From G963677325 sp963677325 (GTDB lineage: Bacteria; Bacteroidota; Bacteroidia; Bacteroidales; Prolixibacteraceae): 64,000 nucleotides of DNA. Below, in pieces: positions 16,909 through 25,845 of this stretch. The notes under the pieces are model-generated. The model had not been told where the DNA came from and did not search any database. It worked only from the letters and a program-made list of their open reading frames with translations. A program made the position numbers and the translations under genes. The stretch covers positions 513,107 to 577,106 of the forward strand of contig CAXXGM010000007.1 of NCBI GenBank assembly GCA_963677325.2, given 5' to 3'. Each line of letters begins with the position of its first letter. Positions within the stretch are counted from its first letter, which is position 1.

Positions 16909-18300
16909 TGGAAACTTAGCCATTTCATTTTCAAGTCTTTCACCTTGAAATTCTGTAACCGGCATCCGGATCCGCCATTCTTTCGGGAAGGCGCTGTTGT
17001 AACGGCTGCCGAGGTTTTTGGCCCAGCCGAGGGGAATTTTGCGATAGGAGAGGAGGTGCCAGCCTTTTTCGTGTGAGGATGGAAGGAGGTCATCGCGTTT
17101 CAAAAATTGAAGAGCCTCTTTGATGGTTAAGTCAAATTCGGGAAATGACTGACGGTTAAGAATGGGGGAGAGGGCGAGTTCGTGTGCAGGTATAAAATCA
17201 TTTTGTTTGAGCTCCCCGATCTTAATCCCTGCATGGATGATCCGAAGGTTGTTTTTAATGTGGAGCAAGTCGGGTAAAAGGGATGAGGGAAATGCAAGCA
17301 GGGAATTTTCAAATCTTAATATTTCCAAATCCTCCCTGTTAATCAGATTTTTGACCAATGCTTTCTCTGGTTTTGAAGCGAGGAGCTGATTGTCTTTGTT
17401 TCTTTTTTCCGTTCGTGTTGCGTTTTCACCTTTTTTCCTGAGCACCGTGATGAAAAATCCTTCACCGTCGACGTTATGGGGATAGAAACGGTAGCAGGGG
17501 AATCCACCGGCATCCGTCACAGTAATACCCCAGCGATCGTCTAAATTTAAAGGCACCGGTTCAACCGAAGCAAATTCCTTCAGCCATTTGATGTTTTCCT
17601 CATTTTCTCCCGGGTTAAATGTACAGGTGCTGTAAATCAGGATGCCGCCATCTTTCAGTGAGGGCCAGGCATCGGCCAATATTCTTTGTTGGCGTTGTGA
17701 ACAGAGCTGTGTATTTGAATCCGACCATTCTGCCACTGCTCTTTCGTCCCGTCTGAATAATCCCTCACCTGAGCAGGGAGCATCCACCAGGAGGACATCA
17801 AAGAAACCTTCCAATCTTGCAAAGTCCCTTGGATCATTATTGGTTACAATCACATTGGAATTACCCCATTTCTTCAGGTTTTCGGAAAGTATCTGTGCTC
17901 GCGACCGTATAACCTCATTGCTGATCAAAAGACTCTCCGGAGAGAGGAGGGAGACGAGATGGGTGGATTTACCTCCGGGAGAAGCACATAAATCAAGAGC
18001 AACCAGAGGAGAATCAGGCAACTCCTGTTTAATCGCTTGCTCAAGAAACATCGAACTTGCCTCCTGAACGTAATATACTCCTGAATGTAAAAAAGGATCA
18101 ATGGTGAATAAAGGCCTTTGGTTTAAAAAATATCCTGTCGAACAGTACTTTATTGGTTCAAGAGTTGGCTTTTCATGATATTTGGAAGGATTTATCCGTA
18201 TTGATGTTTTTGTCTCCTGATTATAGGATTGCAGAAATTGATCAACTTCGCTTCCTAAAATCCGACTCATTCTTTGAACAAATTGATCAGGTAAATTCAT
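16882..18300 (-). CDS. 16S rRNA cytosine-C5 methyltransferase, RsmF/RsmB-like (NOL1/NOP2/Sun family)
   Basis: A 472-residue SAM-dependent RNA m5C methyltransferase. The SAM site is ALDLCASPGGKSTHL (about 101-115). Motif IV is DAPCSGEG with Cys176, and motif VI is YSTCTF with Cys226, the two cysteines of this family's catalytic cycle. The C-terminal ~180 residues resemble the PUA-like extension of RsmF (GWHLLSYRKIPLGWAKNLG, NSAFPKEWRI). The last residues (about QTEGFRL) are encoded by a 7-nt periodic repeat at 16881-16908, so the native stop may have been replaced by a repeat insertion. Confidence 0.92.
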   Translation of the reverse strand: MNLPDQFVQRMSRILGSEVDQFLQSYNQETKTSIRINPSKYHEKPTLEPIKYCSTGYFLNQRPLFTIDPFLHSGVYYVQEASSMFLEQAIKQELPDSPLVALDLCASPGGKSTHLVSLLSPESLLISNEVIRSRAQILSENLKKWGNSNVIVTNNDPRDFARLEGFFDVLLVDAPCSGEGLFRRDERAVAEWSDSNTQLCSQRQQRILADAWPSLKDGGILIYSTCTFNPGENEENIKWLKEFASVEPVPLNLDDRWGITVTDAGGFPCYRFYPHNVDGEGFFITVLRKKGENATRTEKRNKDNQLLASKPEKALVKNLINREDLEILRFENSLLAFPSSLLPDLLHIKNNLRIIHAGIKIGELKQNDFIPAHELALSPILNRQSFPEFDLTIKEALQFLKRDDLLPSSHEKGWHLLSYRKIPLGWAKNLGSRYNSAFPKEWRIRMPVTEFQGERLENEMAKFPLQTEGFRL

Positions 18301-18619
18301 TGTAAAATAGTATTCGTGTTCATCAGGTAGACTTTAATTCAACGTCCTGCCGCATGGATTCATGAGAGTCACAATCTTCAAAGAAATTCATGTATTTTAA
18401 TATTTTCGCGGTTCTTTGAAGGCTTTCGATGTTATATCAGCTAATAATCAGAATATTATGTCGTCTGACATAGCTTTTCCAAATATAGTCATTAGGCGTA
18501 ATTCTGCCATAACGATAGAAAAATAGTTTTTGGAGTAAAAACATAAAGCATTTTTCAATAGTTTTACATTGTGTTTATAGTAGAAGTAAAATTTTTATAA
18601 CTGACTTAAACTTTAAATC
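18301..18619. other. Divergent intergenic region, nothing recognised
   Basis: AT-rich spacer between the methyltransferase and the GH16-fold gene. No ORF, repeat or RNA signal was found beyond the expected promoters. Confidence 0.4.
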
Positions 18620-20044
18620 ATGTCAACATTATTCCGGTTAAAATACATCTTAGGATTAATTCCTTCTGCAAAAAAAATCGATGCTGAATGGAAAGACCTT
18701 TTAGAAATCCGTGATGAATTAAATGCGTTGGAAAATTCGAAGGACATTCAAAGGTGCAATGAATTAAGTCTTTTAATAAAATCCTATGATTTTCAAATTC
18801 AGAAGAAGGAAATCCAGAATCAAAATTATAAAGACAGTGCTGAAAATCAACTTGTCACAGAATATGATCAACTTGAAAAGTCCAAATCTATCAGGGGATA
18901 TTTCAAACTTTTAAAATCTCCCCAATTACCGGGATTCCAAAAAATGGAAGACAGTCCGGAATTGAGCCGGTATCATCAATTGAAAAAGAAAGTGGAATCT
19001 CATGAATTACAGCGCAACAAGAAAGATCCCGATTATAAAGAATATTTAAAACTTTCAAAAAACAGAGAAATTCTGTTTTTTGAAAAATTCCGGAACTCAT
19101 GGTCCTATAGAAATTTCATCAGTACAAAAAAATCCTACGAGCTTGAACGTCTTGAAGAGCTAAAGAAAATAACTACGGATCCGGAATTTTTAAAAAGGGT
19201 GGACTGGCTGAAAAATAAAAACCGCTATAAAACGACCGAGTTATATAAGCAGGAAGCTGAATTAAAAGCTCTGGAAGGGAGCAGTACGATGAAAAGGTAC
19301 CGTCAGCTGAAAGTGTCGCCGAAACTTGATTTTTTTAAAGAATGGACCGTTGTATTTGAGGATAACTTTGGTAAAAACGTTTTTGATAACTCGCAGTGGC
19401 AGGCTGAAAATTATTTGGGATACAAATTGAGCGGGCAAAGTTTTTCACAGGCCGACGAAGCACAATGTTTCAATGGAGAGAAAAATATTTTTGTTAACGG
19501 CAACACTCTTTCTATCCTGACCAAAAGAGAACGCCTGCAAGGGCAGGTCTGGAATGCCGGGGCAGGATTGATCCCGAAAGAATTTAATTACAGTTCCGGG
19601 ATTATAAACTCGGCTGAGAGTTTCAGATTCAAAGAAGGAGTCGTGGAAGCCAAAGTTAAGTTTATTGCTGATGTATCCCTGACAAATGCCTTTTCATTGA
19701 CCGGTTCCAAACCAATGCCTCAGATCGATGTATTCAGGAGCGGGAACAAATGTGTTGGTCTGGGTTATACAGAATCCAATGGAGGGAGTCTATCCAAAAG
19801 ATACAAGCAGGTTTATGGTTTGAATTTTGATAAATATCATATTTTCCGGCTTGAGAAAAAGGACCATACTCTTATTTGGAAAATCAACGGGGTGCAGGTT
19901 CACAGCGATTATTACGGAGGAGCAGACGAGGATTTGTTTTTGAATTTTGTATCAAGTCTTCATGAACCGGTAAATAGTCATTTGATCCCTCACCACTTTG
20001 AGATCGATTGGGTAAAATGCTATTTCCAAAATCAACAAAATTGA
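18620..20044 (+). CDS. Coiled, repeat-containing protein with a C-terminal GH16-like (concanavalin-fold) domain lacking catalytic Glu
   Basis: A 474-residue protein without a signal peptide. Residues 1-235 are highly charged and helical and contain repeated units of about 18-20 residues with the pattern YxxLxxSxxLxxYxxL (for example EYDQLEKSKSIRGYFKLLKS and YRQLKVSPKLDFF). Residues about 238-470 resemble a GH16/laminarinase-type beta-jelly roll: VFEDNFGKNVFDNSQW at its start, FKEGVVEAKVKF, and FEIDWVKCYF at its end. The active-site strand reads PQIDVFR at about 367-373: GH16 needs Glu-x-Asp-x-x-Glu, but Gln368 and Arg373 replace both Glu, while Asp370 is kept. Binding rather than hydrolysis is therefore likely. 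Confidence 0.75.
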   Translation: MSTLFRLKYILGLIPSAKKIDAEWKDLLEIRDELNALENSKDIQRCNELSLLIKSYDFQIQKKEIQNQNYKDSAENQLVTEYDQLEKSKSIRGYFKLLKSPQLPGFQKMEDSPELSRYHQLKKKVESHELQRNKKDPDYKEYLKLSKNREILFFEKFRNSWSYRNFISTKKSYELERLEELKKITTDPEFLKRVDWLKNKNRYKTTELYKQEAELKALEGSSTMKRYRQLKVSPKLDFFKEWTVVFEDNFGKNVFDNSQWQAENYLGYKLSGQSFSQADEAQCFNGEKNIFVNGNTLSILTKRERLQGQVWNAGAGLIPKEFNYSSGIINSAESFRFKEGVVEAKVKFIADVSLTNAFSLTGSKPMPQIDVFRSGNKCVGLGYTESNGGSLSKRYKQVYGLNFDKYHIFRLEKKDHTLIWKINGVQVHSDYYGGADEDLFLNFVSSLHEPVNSHLIPHHFEIDWVKCYFQNQQN

Positions 20045-20296
20045 TTTGGTGAAGCGGCGATGGGTCCTGGATTTTCAGATGAACTGATTTGTTGATAATA
20101 ACTCATAATTCGTAATTTAATGCCGTTTAGTGAATTAAGGTGATCATGAATTGTTGAACCTTTTCAGGGTTCAGGGTTTCTGCTTTAATTACCACCGGAT
20201 TTCATCCGGGGCTATTTAAGTTAAACCACTTTGTGGTTGCTGTTTGGTATCATTTTGCCTTAACTAAGCGACATTGACTTATAAAATTTAATTAAA
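20045..20296. other. Intergenic region with Bacteroidota-type small hairpins
   Basis: It contains short inverted repeats of the CCGG-ATTTCAT-CCGG and AACCAC-TTTGTGGTT type, resembling the hairpin strings at 39.3, 52.7 and 60.1 kb. No gene is seen. Confidence 0.5.
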
Positions 20297-20989
20297 ATGA
20301 CCAGACAATTATTTCTTATCACTTTATTATCTGCCTTTCTTGTTACTTCCTGCAGTGTTACAAAAAAATACGTCCAGGAAGCCTCGAAATGGGAGAAGAA
20401 TATACTAAAATTTGAAGAACTTGATAAAAATGAACATTATCCAAAGGATGCCATCATCTTTACGGGTAGCTCAAGCATCACAATATGGTCAACGATAAAA
20501 GAGGATATGGCTCCTTATCCGGTAATACATCGCGGATTCGGAGGTTCAAAATTTTCTGATCTTGCCTGCTATATAGACCGGATAGTCTATCCGCATTCGT
20601 TCAGGGCCCTGGTAATTTACGCGGGTAATGATATAACTGGCGGTAAAGCTGATAAAACTCCGGAAGAATTAGCTCATCTATTTAAATACATTGTCAAGGA
20701 AGTCAGGAAAAAGAATCCGGACCAGCCTATTTTTGTGATTGAAATTTCCCCAACCAAGAGCCGGTGGGCCGCATGGCCAAAAATCAAAGAGGCGAACAGC
20801 TTATTGGCTAAGAGCTGTGAAAAACTTCACAAGGTCTATTTTATACCTACTTCTTCCTATTATCTGAACGAAAAGGGTGAACCAAAGACGGAGCTCTTCC
20901 GTCCTGATATGCTGCATCAGAACCGGGAAGGATATATCGTCTGGACCAAAATAATTAAGGCAAAACTGGATGAGGTTTTGAAAAAATAA
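20297..20989 (+). CDS. SGNH/GDSL-family hydrolase lipoprotein (copy 1)
   Basis: A 230-residue lipoprotein (lipobox FLVTSC, Cys19). SGNH blocks are present: block I TGSSS (Ser58 or Ser59 as nucleophile in place of the usual GDS), block II GFGGS (80-84), block III AGND (109-112), and block V DMLH with Asp204 and His207. These proteins deacylate sugars or lipids in the envelope; the substrate is unknown. The next gene is a close paralogue in the same direction, 75 nt away, so the pair arose by tandem duplication. Confidence 0.88.
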   Translation: MTRQLFLITLLSAFLVTSCSVTKKYVQEASKWEKNILKFEELDKNEHYPKDAIIFTGSSSITIWSTIKEDMAPYPVIHRGFGGSKFSDLACYIDRIVYPHSFRALVIYAGNDITGGKADKTPEELAHLFKYIVKEVRKKNPDQPIFVIEISPTKSRWAAWPKIKEANSLLAKSCEKLHKVYFIPTSSYYLNEKGEPKTELFRPDMLHQNREGYIVWTKIIKAKLDEVLKK

Positions 20990-21064
20990 AGCCTTATAAT
21001 CCAATAGTCCCAGAATCGCTATTGGCTTATTTTTCGAATAATACTTTGAATTACATCATTCTCA

Positions 21065-21781
21065 ATGAAACGACTCATCAATCCACAGGCATTTCCAATA
21101 GCCCTGTTACTTGCCATCCTTCTTTCTTCCTGTTGTACCTCAAACAGTATTACGAAAAAATATTCACCGGAAGCAAAAAAATGGGAGAAGGATATTTTAA
21201 AATTTGAAGCACTCGACAAAACTGAAAAGTATCCTGAAGATGCGGTCATCTTTGCAGGCAGTTCAAGCATCCGGTTATGGTCGACGATCAAGGAAGATAT
21301 GGCTCCTTACAAGGTTATCCCACGAGGATTTGGCGGTTCGAAATATTCAGATCTTGCCTGCTATGTGGATCGAATCGTCAACCCGCATCAATTCAAGGCA
21401 TTGGTAATTTACGAAGGCAATGATATTATCGGTACCCCTTATGATAAAACCGCTGAGGAAATGTCCGATCTGTTAAAATACATCGTAAAAAAAGTGCGGA
21501 AGAAAAATCTGGATAAACCAATCTTTGTCATTGAGATTACCCCCAATAAGAAGTTATGGGAAGCATTGCCTAAAATCAAGGAAGCCAATGCTGCTTTGGA
21601 AAAGACCTGTCGAAAGCTTCATAATGTTCATTTTATAGCCACCTCCTCCCACTATCTGACACAAGATGGTGAGTCAAGAACCGAACTCTTCCGGTCTGAT
21701 ATGCTGCATCAAAATAGGGAAGGATACATCATCTGGACCAAAATAATCAAAACAAAACTCAATGAGGTGCTGATGAAATGA
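21065..21781 (+). CDS. SGNH/GDSL-family hydrolase lipoprotein (copy 2)
   Basis: A 238-residue paralogue of the preceding gene, alike throughout (for example AGSSSIRLWSTIKEDMAPYKV against TGSSSITIWSTIKEDMAPYPV). The same blocks are present: GSSS, GFGGS, EGND (Ala replaced by Glu before GND) and DMLHQN. The N-terminus is a lipoprotein signal (LLSSCC). Its copy-specific changes sit mainly in the surface-exposed middle part. It probably has a similar role with altered specificity, which is an inference. Confidence 0.88.
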   Translation: MKRLINPQAFPIALLLAILLSSCCTSNSITKKYSPEAKKWEKDILKFEALDKTEKYPEDAVIFAGSSSIRLWSTIKEDMAPYKVIPRGFGGSKYSDLACYVDRIVNPHQFKALVIYEGNDIIGTPYDKTAEEMSDLLKYIVKKVRKKNLDKPIFVIEITPNKKLWEALPKIKEANAALEKTCRKLHNVHFIATSSHYLTQDGESRTELFRSDMLHQNREGYIIWTKIIKTKLNEVLMK

Positions 21782-21871
21782 TCTGGTGATTTATGCAGGA
21801 GAGGCTGTCCCAAATAACGGATTTGATATAAATCCCTCAGTTTTTTCAGGACATCCTCCCCTGTGTATAAT

Positions 21872-24019
21872 TTAATTTTTGGGTAGCAGTTTATCTTTAA
21901 GTTCCGGATAGTACCTGGCGATTTGTGAACCTTTGGTCAAGTCCCAGACAGAGGTGTTCAATTCGCGCAGGGCCAAAATAGCCGTAATCCAGCCTTGTGT
22001 CCAGCCTGTTTCAATAGCCCAGGCGCCCCAGCCATGATCTGCGTTGGATCCCCAGTGTTCAAATCTCTTGTAATCGAAAGCCCTCATCCATCCACCGTCC
22101 AGTTCAGGATGCCCTTTTGAAGCCACCTGTATCCGGCAAAGGAATTCAGCCAGTTTGTCAACGGCCTTTTGTATTTTAGGGTCTTTCGTGGCATAAGCGG
22201 CTTCGTGCAATCCAAGGAAAGCAAAATTGGTGGTATAAAGAAGGTCGCTTACGGAATCGCCGTTTCGTGCAATCAGAGAAGCTTCTGTCGTTCCATATGC
22301 CTCATTGGATTGAGGGGGTGGGTATTTCCCCATCTTCAGTGAGCCGAGTTCTTCCCTGATCGCGCCGCACACATCCTGGAGCTTGAGTAGATCATTGACG
22401 ACGGTCATAAGCATCTTCCTGTTTTCGGGAGTATCGTTTGTTCTGACGAGCCATGCCAGAGGAAGGATCATCCGCGCTTTTTCCTGGGCGAGTCCGTTGG
22501 TCCAGCGCCAGCCGTTGGGGTAGAGGTCCATCATCGTGTGAATTCCTTTTTTGGCCCGGTCAAGAAAGAGGGTGTCGCCGGTTTTATCGTAAGCCCATAA
22601 GTAGCAGGCCCAAAGATAGCATTCAAAATGTGGAGCAGGGTTTATTATTTCACTGTTAAAATAATATCTCCAGCCATTCTTTTCAAGACCAGGTAAGTCA
22701 ATCCTATTCCCTCTAAATCCATTTTTCCCGGTAGTCCTTAGAAGGGCGAGCAATGATTTCATCATGGTTTCGTCCCAACGATCGGTACCGGTCAGGGCCG
22801 CGGCAGTCCATGCAGCCAGTAAAAAGCGCGCGTTGTCGTCGCCATAATTTACCTTGTACCAGATATTATTGCTAATACCCCATGGGATGAGACCATAAGC
22901 CGCGTGGGCCGGATTGGCGTATTCATTTTTTAGTGCAATAGATTTCAATAAGTAATAATCCAGTAATTTTTGTGAGGTGGCCAAATATTCCTTATCCTTC
23001 AAAACACGTCCAGCGGAAGCAAAAGCCATGGATGTTTCACTGACACAGTCTCCCCGCTCCATAATCCCGATGGGTTGGCTTCCTTTTTCATCAATTTTGG
23101 AAAAAATACATTCAAATACACCATTGGATCCATCTCCTGAGGGAATATCCTGATTCCACTGCAGGCGCTGTATTCCTGAATCAACAAGCCGGTGAAGGGT
23201 ATCTGAATAATTGCCCGGAATTAACATCCTGGCGTTTTTATACCATTCGATTCCCCTGGAGAGACTTTTTCTCTGGAAATCTCCAGGTAATTTTTCCTTT
23301 TGAGAATAAGAGGTGCCCAGAACTTGATTCCATTCCAATTCCCGGATTTTCACCTCGGGCAGAACATATTTCAGTATCCGTGTCCATACTGCCCCCCACT
23401 CCTTTACCGGGGCATATCTTCCCGATACAAAACGGCTAAAATTCGTTGTGGAGACCAATACTGGATAGTCATGGAGCTCAAATAAAAGGGGCTCCCGTTT
23501 TTTAGGTAATCCATATATGGCTGAATCAAAACCGGCCACTTTTGCAGCCACAATGTGCTCCTTTTCTCCAAGGGGAGTCATACTGATATAATGCAGTCCA
23601 TTAACACCCAAAATGGCCAGGCTATCCGGAACTCCACGGAAAAATCCGGAGCTGACCACTGCCCGCTCCAAATTGGCTTTCTCAATTCCTCCCATTTTAA
23701 TTCCAGGGACATTTGATGGAAATTCCACGTATGCCCTTAATCTTTTTTTCCGGAGGTGTTCCCAAAAAACGTTATCCAACTTAACCTGACTGTCAGGATA
23801 GGTATCTGCAAGGATCAAAATACCCTCGCCCCTTTTGGCGCTTTCAACCGCTTCAGCTGCGTTGTCGTGCAATACGGCGGTAATGTTTTTTTGTCTCTGT
23901 ACGATTTTGACCAGATCATTATCTTTGTTGCCGACTATATGTATCGTTTTTATCGGGCCAGTAAATCCCGATAAAATCAAGATTAAAAATGCACAATATT
24001 TTATTAAATTTTTTTTCAT
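21872..24019 (-). CDS. Secreted protein with an alpha/alpha-toroid (six-hairpin-like) domain, function unknown
   Basis: A 715-residue exported protein (signal peptide MKKNLIKYCAFLILILSGFTG). Residues about 25-200 form an alpha/beta region resembling a glutamine-amidotransferase-like or ThuA-like fold (GEGILILADTYPD, FWEHLRKKRLRAYVEFPS). From about 250 to 700 it is helical with repeated Trp/Gly/Asp motifs (GDDNARFLLAAWTAAALTGTDRW, YLWACYLWAYDKTGDTLFLDRA, WGAWAIETGWTQGW), as in six-hairpin glycosidases and related sugar-processing enzymes. The catalytic residues cannot be assigned by eye. A carbohydrate-related role in the periplasm or on the surface is likely. Confidence 0.7.
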   Translation of the reverse strand: MKKNLIKYCAFLILILSGFTGPIKTIHIVGNKDNDLVKIVQRQKNITAVLHDNAAEAVESAKRGEGILILADTYPDSQVKLDNVFWEHLRKKRLRAYVEFPSNVPGIKMGGIEKANLERAVVSSGFFRGVPDSLAILGVNGLHYISMTPLGEKEHIVAAKVAGFDSAIYGLPKKREPLLFELHDYPVLVSTTNFSRFVSGRYAPVKEWGAVWTRILKYVLPEVKIRELEWNQVLGTSYSQKEKLPGDFQRKSLSRGIEWYKNARMLIPGNYSDTLHRLVDSGIQRLQWNQDIPSGDGSNGVFECIFSKIDEKGSQPIGIMERGDCVSETSMAFASAGRVLKDKEYLATSQKLLDYYLLKSIALKNEYANPAHAAYGLIPWGISNNIWYKVNYGDDNARFLLAAWTAAALTGTDRWDETMMKSLLALLRTTGKNGFRGNRIDLPGLEKNGWRYYFNSEIINPAPHFECYLWACYLWAYDKTGDTLFLDRAKKGIHTMMDLYPNGWRWTNGLAQEKARMILPLAWLVRTNDTPENRKMLMTVVNDLLKLQDVCGAIREELGSLKMGKYPPPQSNEAYGTTEASLIARNGDSVSDLLYTTNFAFLGLHEAAYATKDPKIQKAVDKLAEFLCRIQVASKGHPELDGGWMRAFDYKRFEHWGSNADHGWGAWAIETGWTQGWITAILALRELNTSVWDLTKGSQIARYYPELKDKLLPKN

Positions 24020-24179
24020 CTAATTGTTTCAGAAAAACTTTTAGCTGAATTTAGCTAAAATGATTAAATAAATTGAATTAAATTAAATTGTAGGGCAATA
24101 TTAATGATTAAATTTAATTATTAAAAAAGTAATACAAAATAGTTTAGTAACTAAACAAAATTGAATAATAGATTTGAAT

Positions 24180-24380
24180 AATGTAATTGGGTTGATTTGT
24201 CAATAATATAATGTCGTATTTTGATACTGAAGGGGTTTAGACTTTAGACTTTAGACTTTAGACTTTAGACTGAAGGCTTTAGGCTGAAGGATCATAATAT
24301 TCCCCTTTTACAAATTTTCTTTAGCCTAAATACCTATAGCCTATAAGCCTAAAGCAACATTATTTTATTCCAATTACTTA
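24180..24380. repeat. Palindromic TTTAGAC element, copy 1
   Basis: The arms are related to ATAATGTCGTAT on the left and GCAACATTAT...CCAATTACTTAT on the right. Inside is a tandem array of five TTTAGAC units (near 24236-24270) followed by TGAAGGCTTTAGGC and its inverse TAGCCTATAAGCCTAAAG. Two more copies lie at 33.9 and 34.4 kb. Confidence 0.7.
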
Positions 24381-24501
24381 TAATGCCTTTTGGGTTATCT
24401 TTATTTCTCACCGCTTACGATCTGCTTTGCCAGAACCGTTAAGGATATTTAATCTAAACTAAACAAAAGAAAACCGCTGGCAGTCGTGAAATGTTAAATT
24501 T

Positions 24502-24660
24502 ATGAGTATCCGGAATGTTGCCCAACCGTTTAGTGACCTTGTTATTAATAGTCATTAATAGTCATTGTGCAGTGAAAAACAATTAATGACAATCAAATGA
24601 CCATAAATGACAATATTTGACAGAGAGAAATCTCAATTAGGAAAGTAAACGGATATTCAT
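24502..24660. repeat. MITE-like element with ATGARTATCCG ends, copy 1
   Basis: The ends are ATGAGTATCCGG and CGGATATTCAT, imperfect inverted repeats. The interior has TAGTCATTAA and GACCATAAAT type repeats. It is the reverse complement of the element at 34010-34187, with long near-identical stretches. Confidence 0.75.
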
Positions 24661-24714
24661 TTTAAATTTTTACTACTTATATCATAATAATCCCTATCTC
24701 ATGTCTCCTGATTT

Positions 24715-25761
24715 CTATTGCAGCGTATAATGATTATCCAATCTTTCGATAATCTGATATTGGAAATAACCATTATAAGAAGCCTGGGGCGGATTTTGCT
24801 GCTCAATGATTAAAAATCCCTTTAAATCTCCGTTGTCATTGATTATCTGCTGAGCTGCATAGGGATGCATGTTTCCGGTATAATTGGGGAAATTATAATT
24901 GGGAGAGACACAAAGATTGGCACACCACTGGTTTATAATCATCGAACGGTTATGATTGCTTCCAACATGATAAACTATTCCTTTTCTTTCAGTCTGATCA
25001 TTTGGATTGTCACAGGGAGCGGCCGTAGGCTGACGGTAAAATAACAAGGTATCCTGTGCCATTTCCAGAGAAAAATTCGCCAGGTTCCAGTCCGAATTAA
25101 CCCAGACAGAATTTGTTCTTCCACCCGCTGCATAACTGGCAATTACACTCTTTCCATGATAATATATCCTGGGCACCTCCGTGATTTTTTTATACACAGA
25201 CCAGTTGCTGTTACTGCCATAACCCACCCCATGCGTGATGCCGTATGTCGATGATAGAAAATCCAGTTTTGCCAAACCTGCATTGACAACCGCATAGACT
25301 TTCCATATTTCTGTTTTTCCATCCGGCCATGTCATTGTAACCGTACTATTGGTGCTGTCATAAACATAAGTGCCTGTTTTCACGGTTGGGATTCCCCATC
25401 CCGTGGGAGTATAGATATTAACATCACCTGTTATTCCATCCACTGTACAGGTATGATTGCAAATGGGTAAAAGGGTTTTTCCTTTCATCAAATCTGAAGA
25501 CCAGCTGCAGAAACTCTCTGTAAAGGTGCCTTTCGGTCCGTCAAACGTAATGGTGGCCAAACGGCTCCAAACAATAGGATCAGCAGTTGTATTGGTCATA
25601 TGCCCGTATACTACCGTATAGTATGATTTACCGCCGGGAATTTGCTGACCTGGATTGTTAACCGGATCTGGTTCTGGCTCCTTAGGATTGGTTTCTGGTT
25701 CCTTTTTGGAACAGGAAATTAATAAAGAGACGACTAGTATATACCAGATTTTACTTTTCAT
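24715..25761 (-). CDS. Hypothetical lipoprotein
   Basis: A 348-residue lipoprotein (lipobox LLISC, Cys17) with a Pro/Glu/Asn-rich linker (residues 19-43) that would hold the globular part away from the membrane. The rest is beta-rich with many aromatic and Gly residues (TYVYDSTNSTVTMTWPDGKTEIWKVYAV, YHVGSNHNRSMIINQWCANLCVSPNYN). No family is recognised. It is a single gene between repeat DNA and the end of the efflux operon, from which it is separated by a terminator. Confidence 0.75.
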   Translation of the reverse strand: MKSKIWYILVVSLLISCSKKEPETNPKEPEPDPVNNPGQQIPGGKSYYTVVYGHMTNTTADPIVWSRLATITFDGPKGTFTESFCSWSSDLMKGKTLLPICNHTCTVDGITGDVNIYTPTGWGIPTVKTGTYVYDSTNSTVTMTWPDGKTEIWKVYAVVNAGLAKLDFLSSTYGITHGVGYGSNSNWSVYKKITEVPRIYYHGKSVIASYAAGGRTNSVWVNSDWNLANFSLEMAQDTLLFYRQPTAAPCDNPNDQTERKGIVYHVGSNHNRSMIINQWCANLCVSPNYNFPNYTGNMHPYAAQQIINDNGDLKGFLIIEQQNPPQASYNGYFQYQIIERLDNHYTLQ

Positions 25762-25801
25762 AAAACAGAGTCAAATGAATTTTCATGCAAAGATTAAATA
25801 C

Positions 25802-25841
25802 CTGAGGTTTAAAAAACGTAATTCCGGTTTTTAAACCTCAG
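25802..25841. terminator. Long-stem terminator after the ABC-2/HlyD efflux operon
   Basis: The 14-bp stem CTGAGGTTTAAAAA/TTTTTAAACCTCAG with a 12-nt loop lies directly after the stop of the last permease gene. T-rich sequence is present on both sides. Confidence 0.75.
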
Positions 25842-25845
25842 ATTT

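Larger units (their letters stand above)
24020..24714. other. Repeat-rich intergenic region
   Basis: No gene is supported in this 695-nt stretch. It holds one TTTAGAC palindromic element and one ATGAGTATCCG element (both listed separately) separated by AT-rich DNA. Confidence 0.6.
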
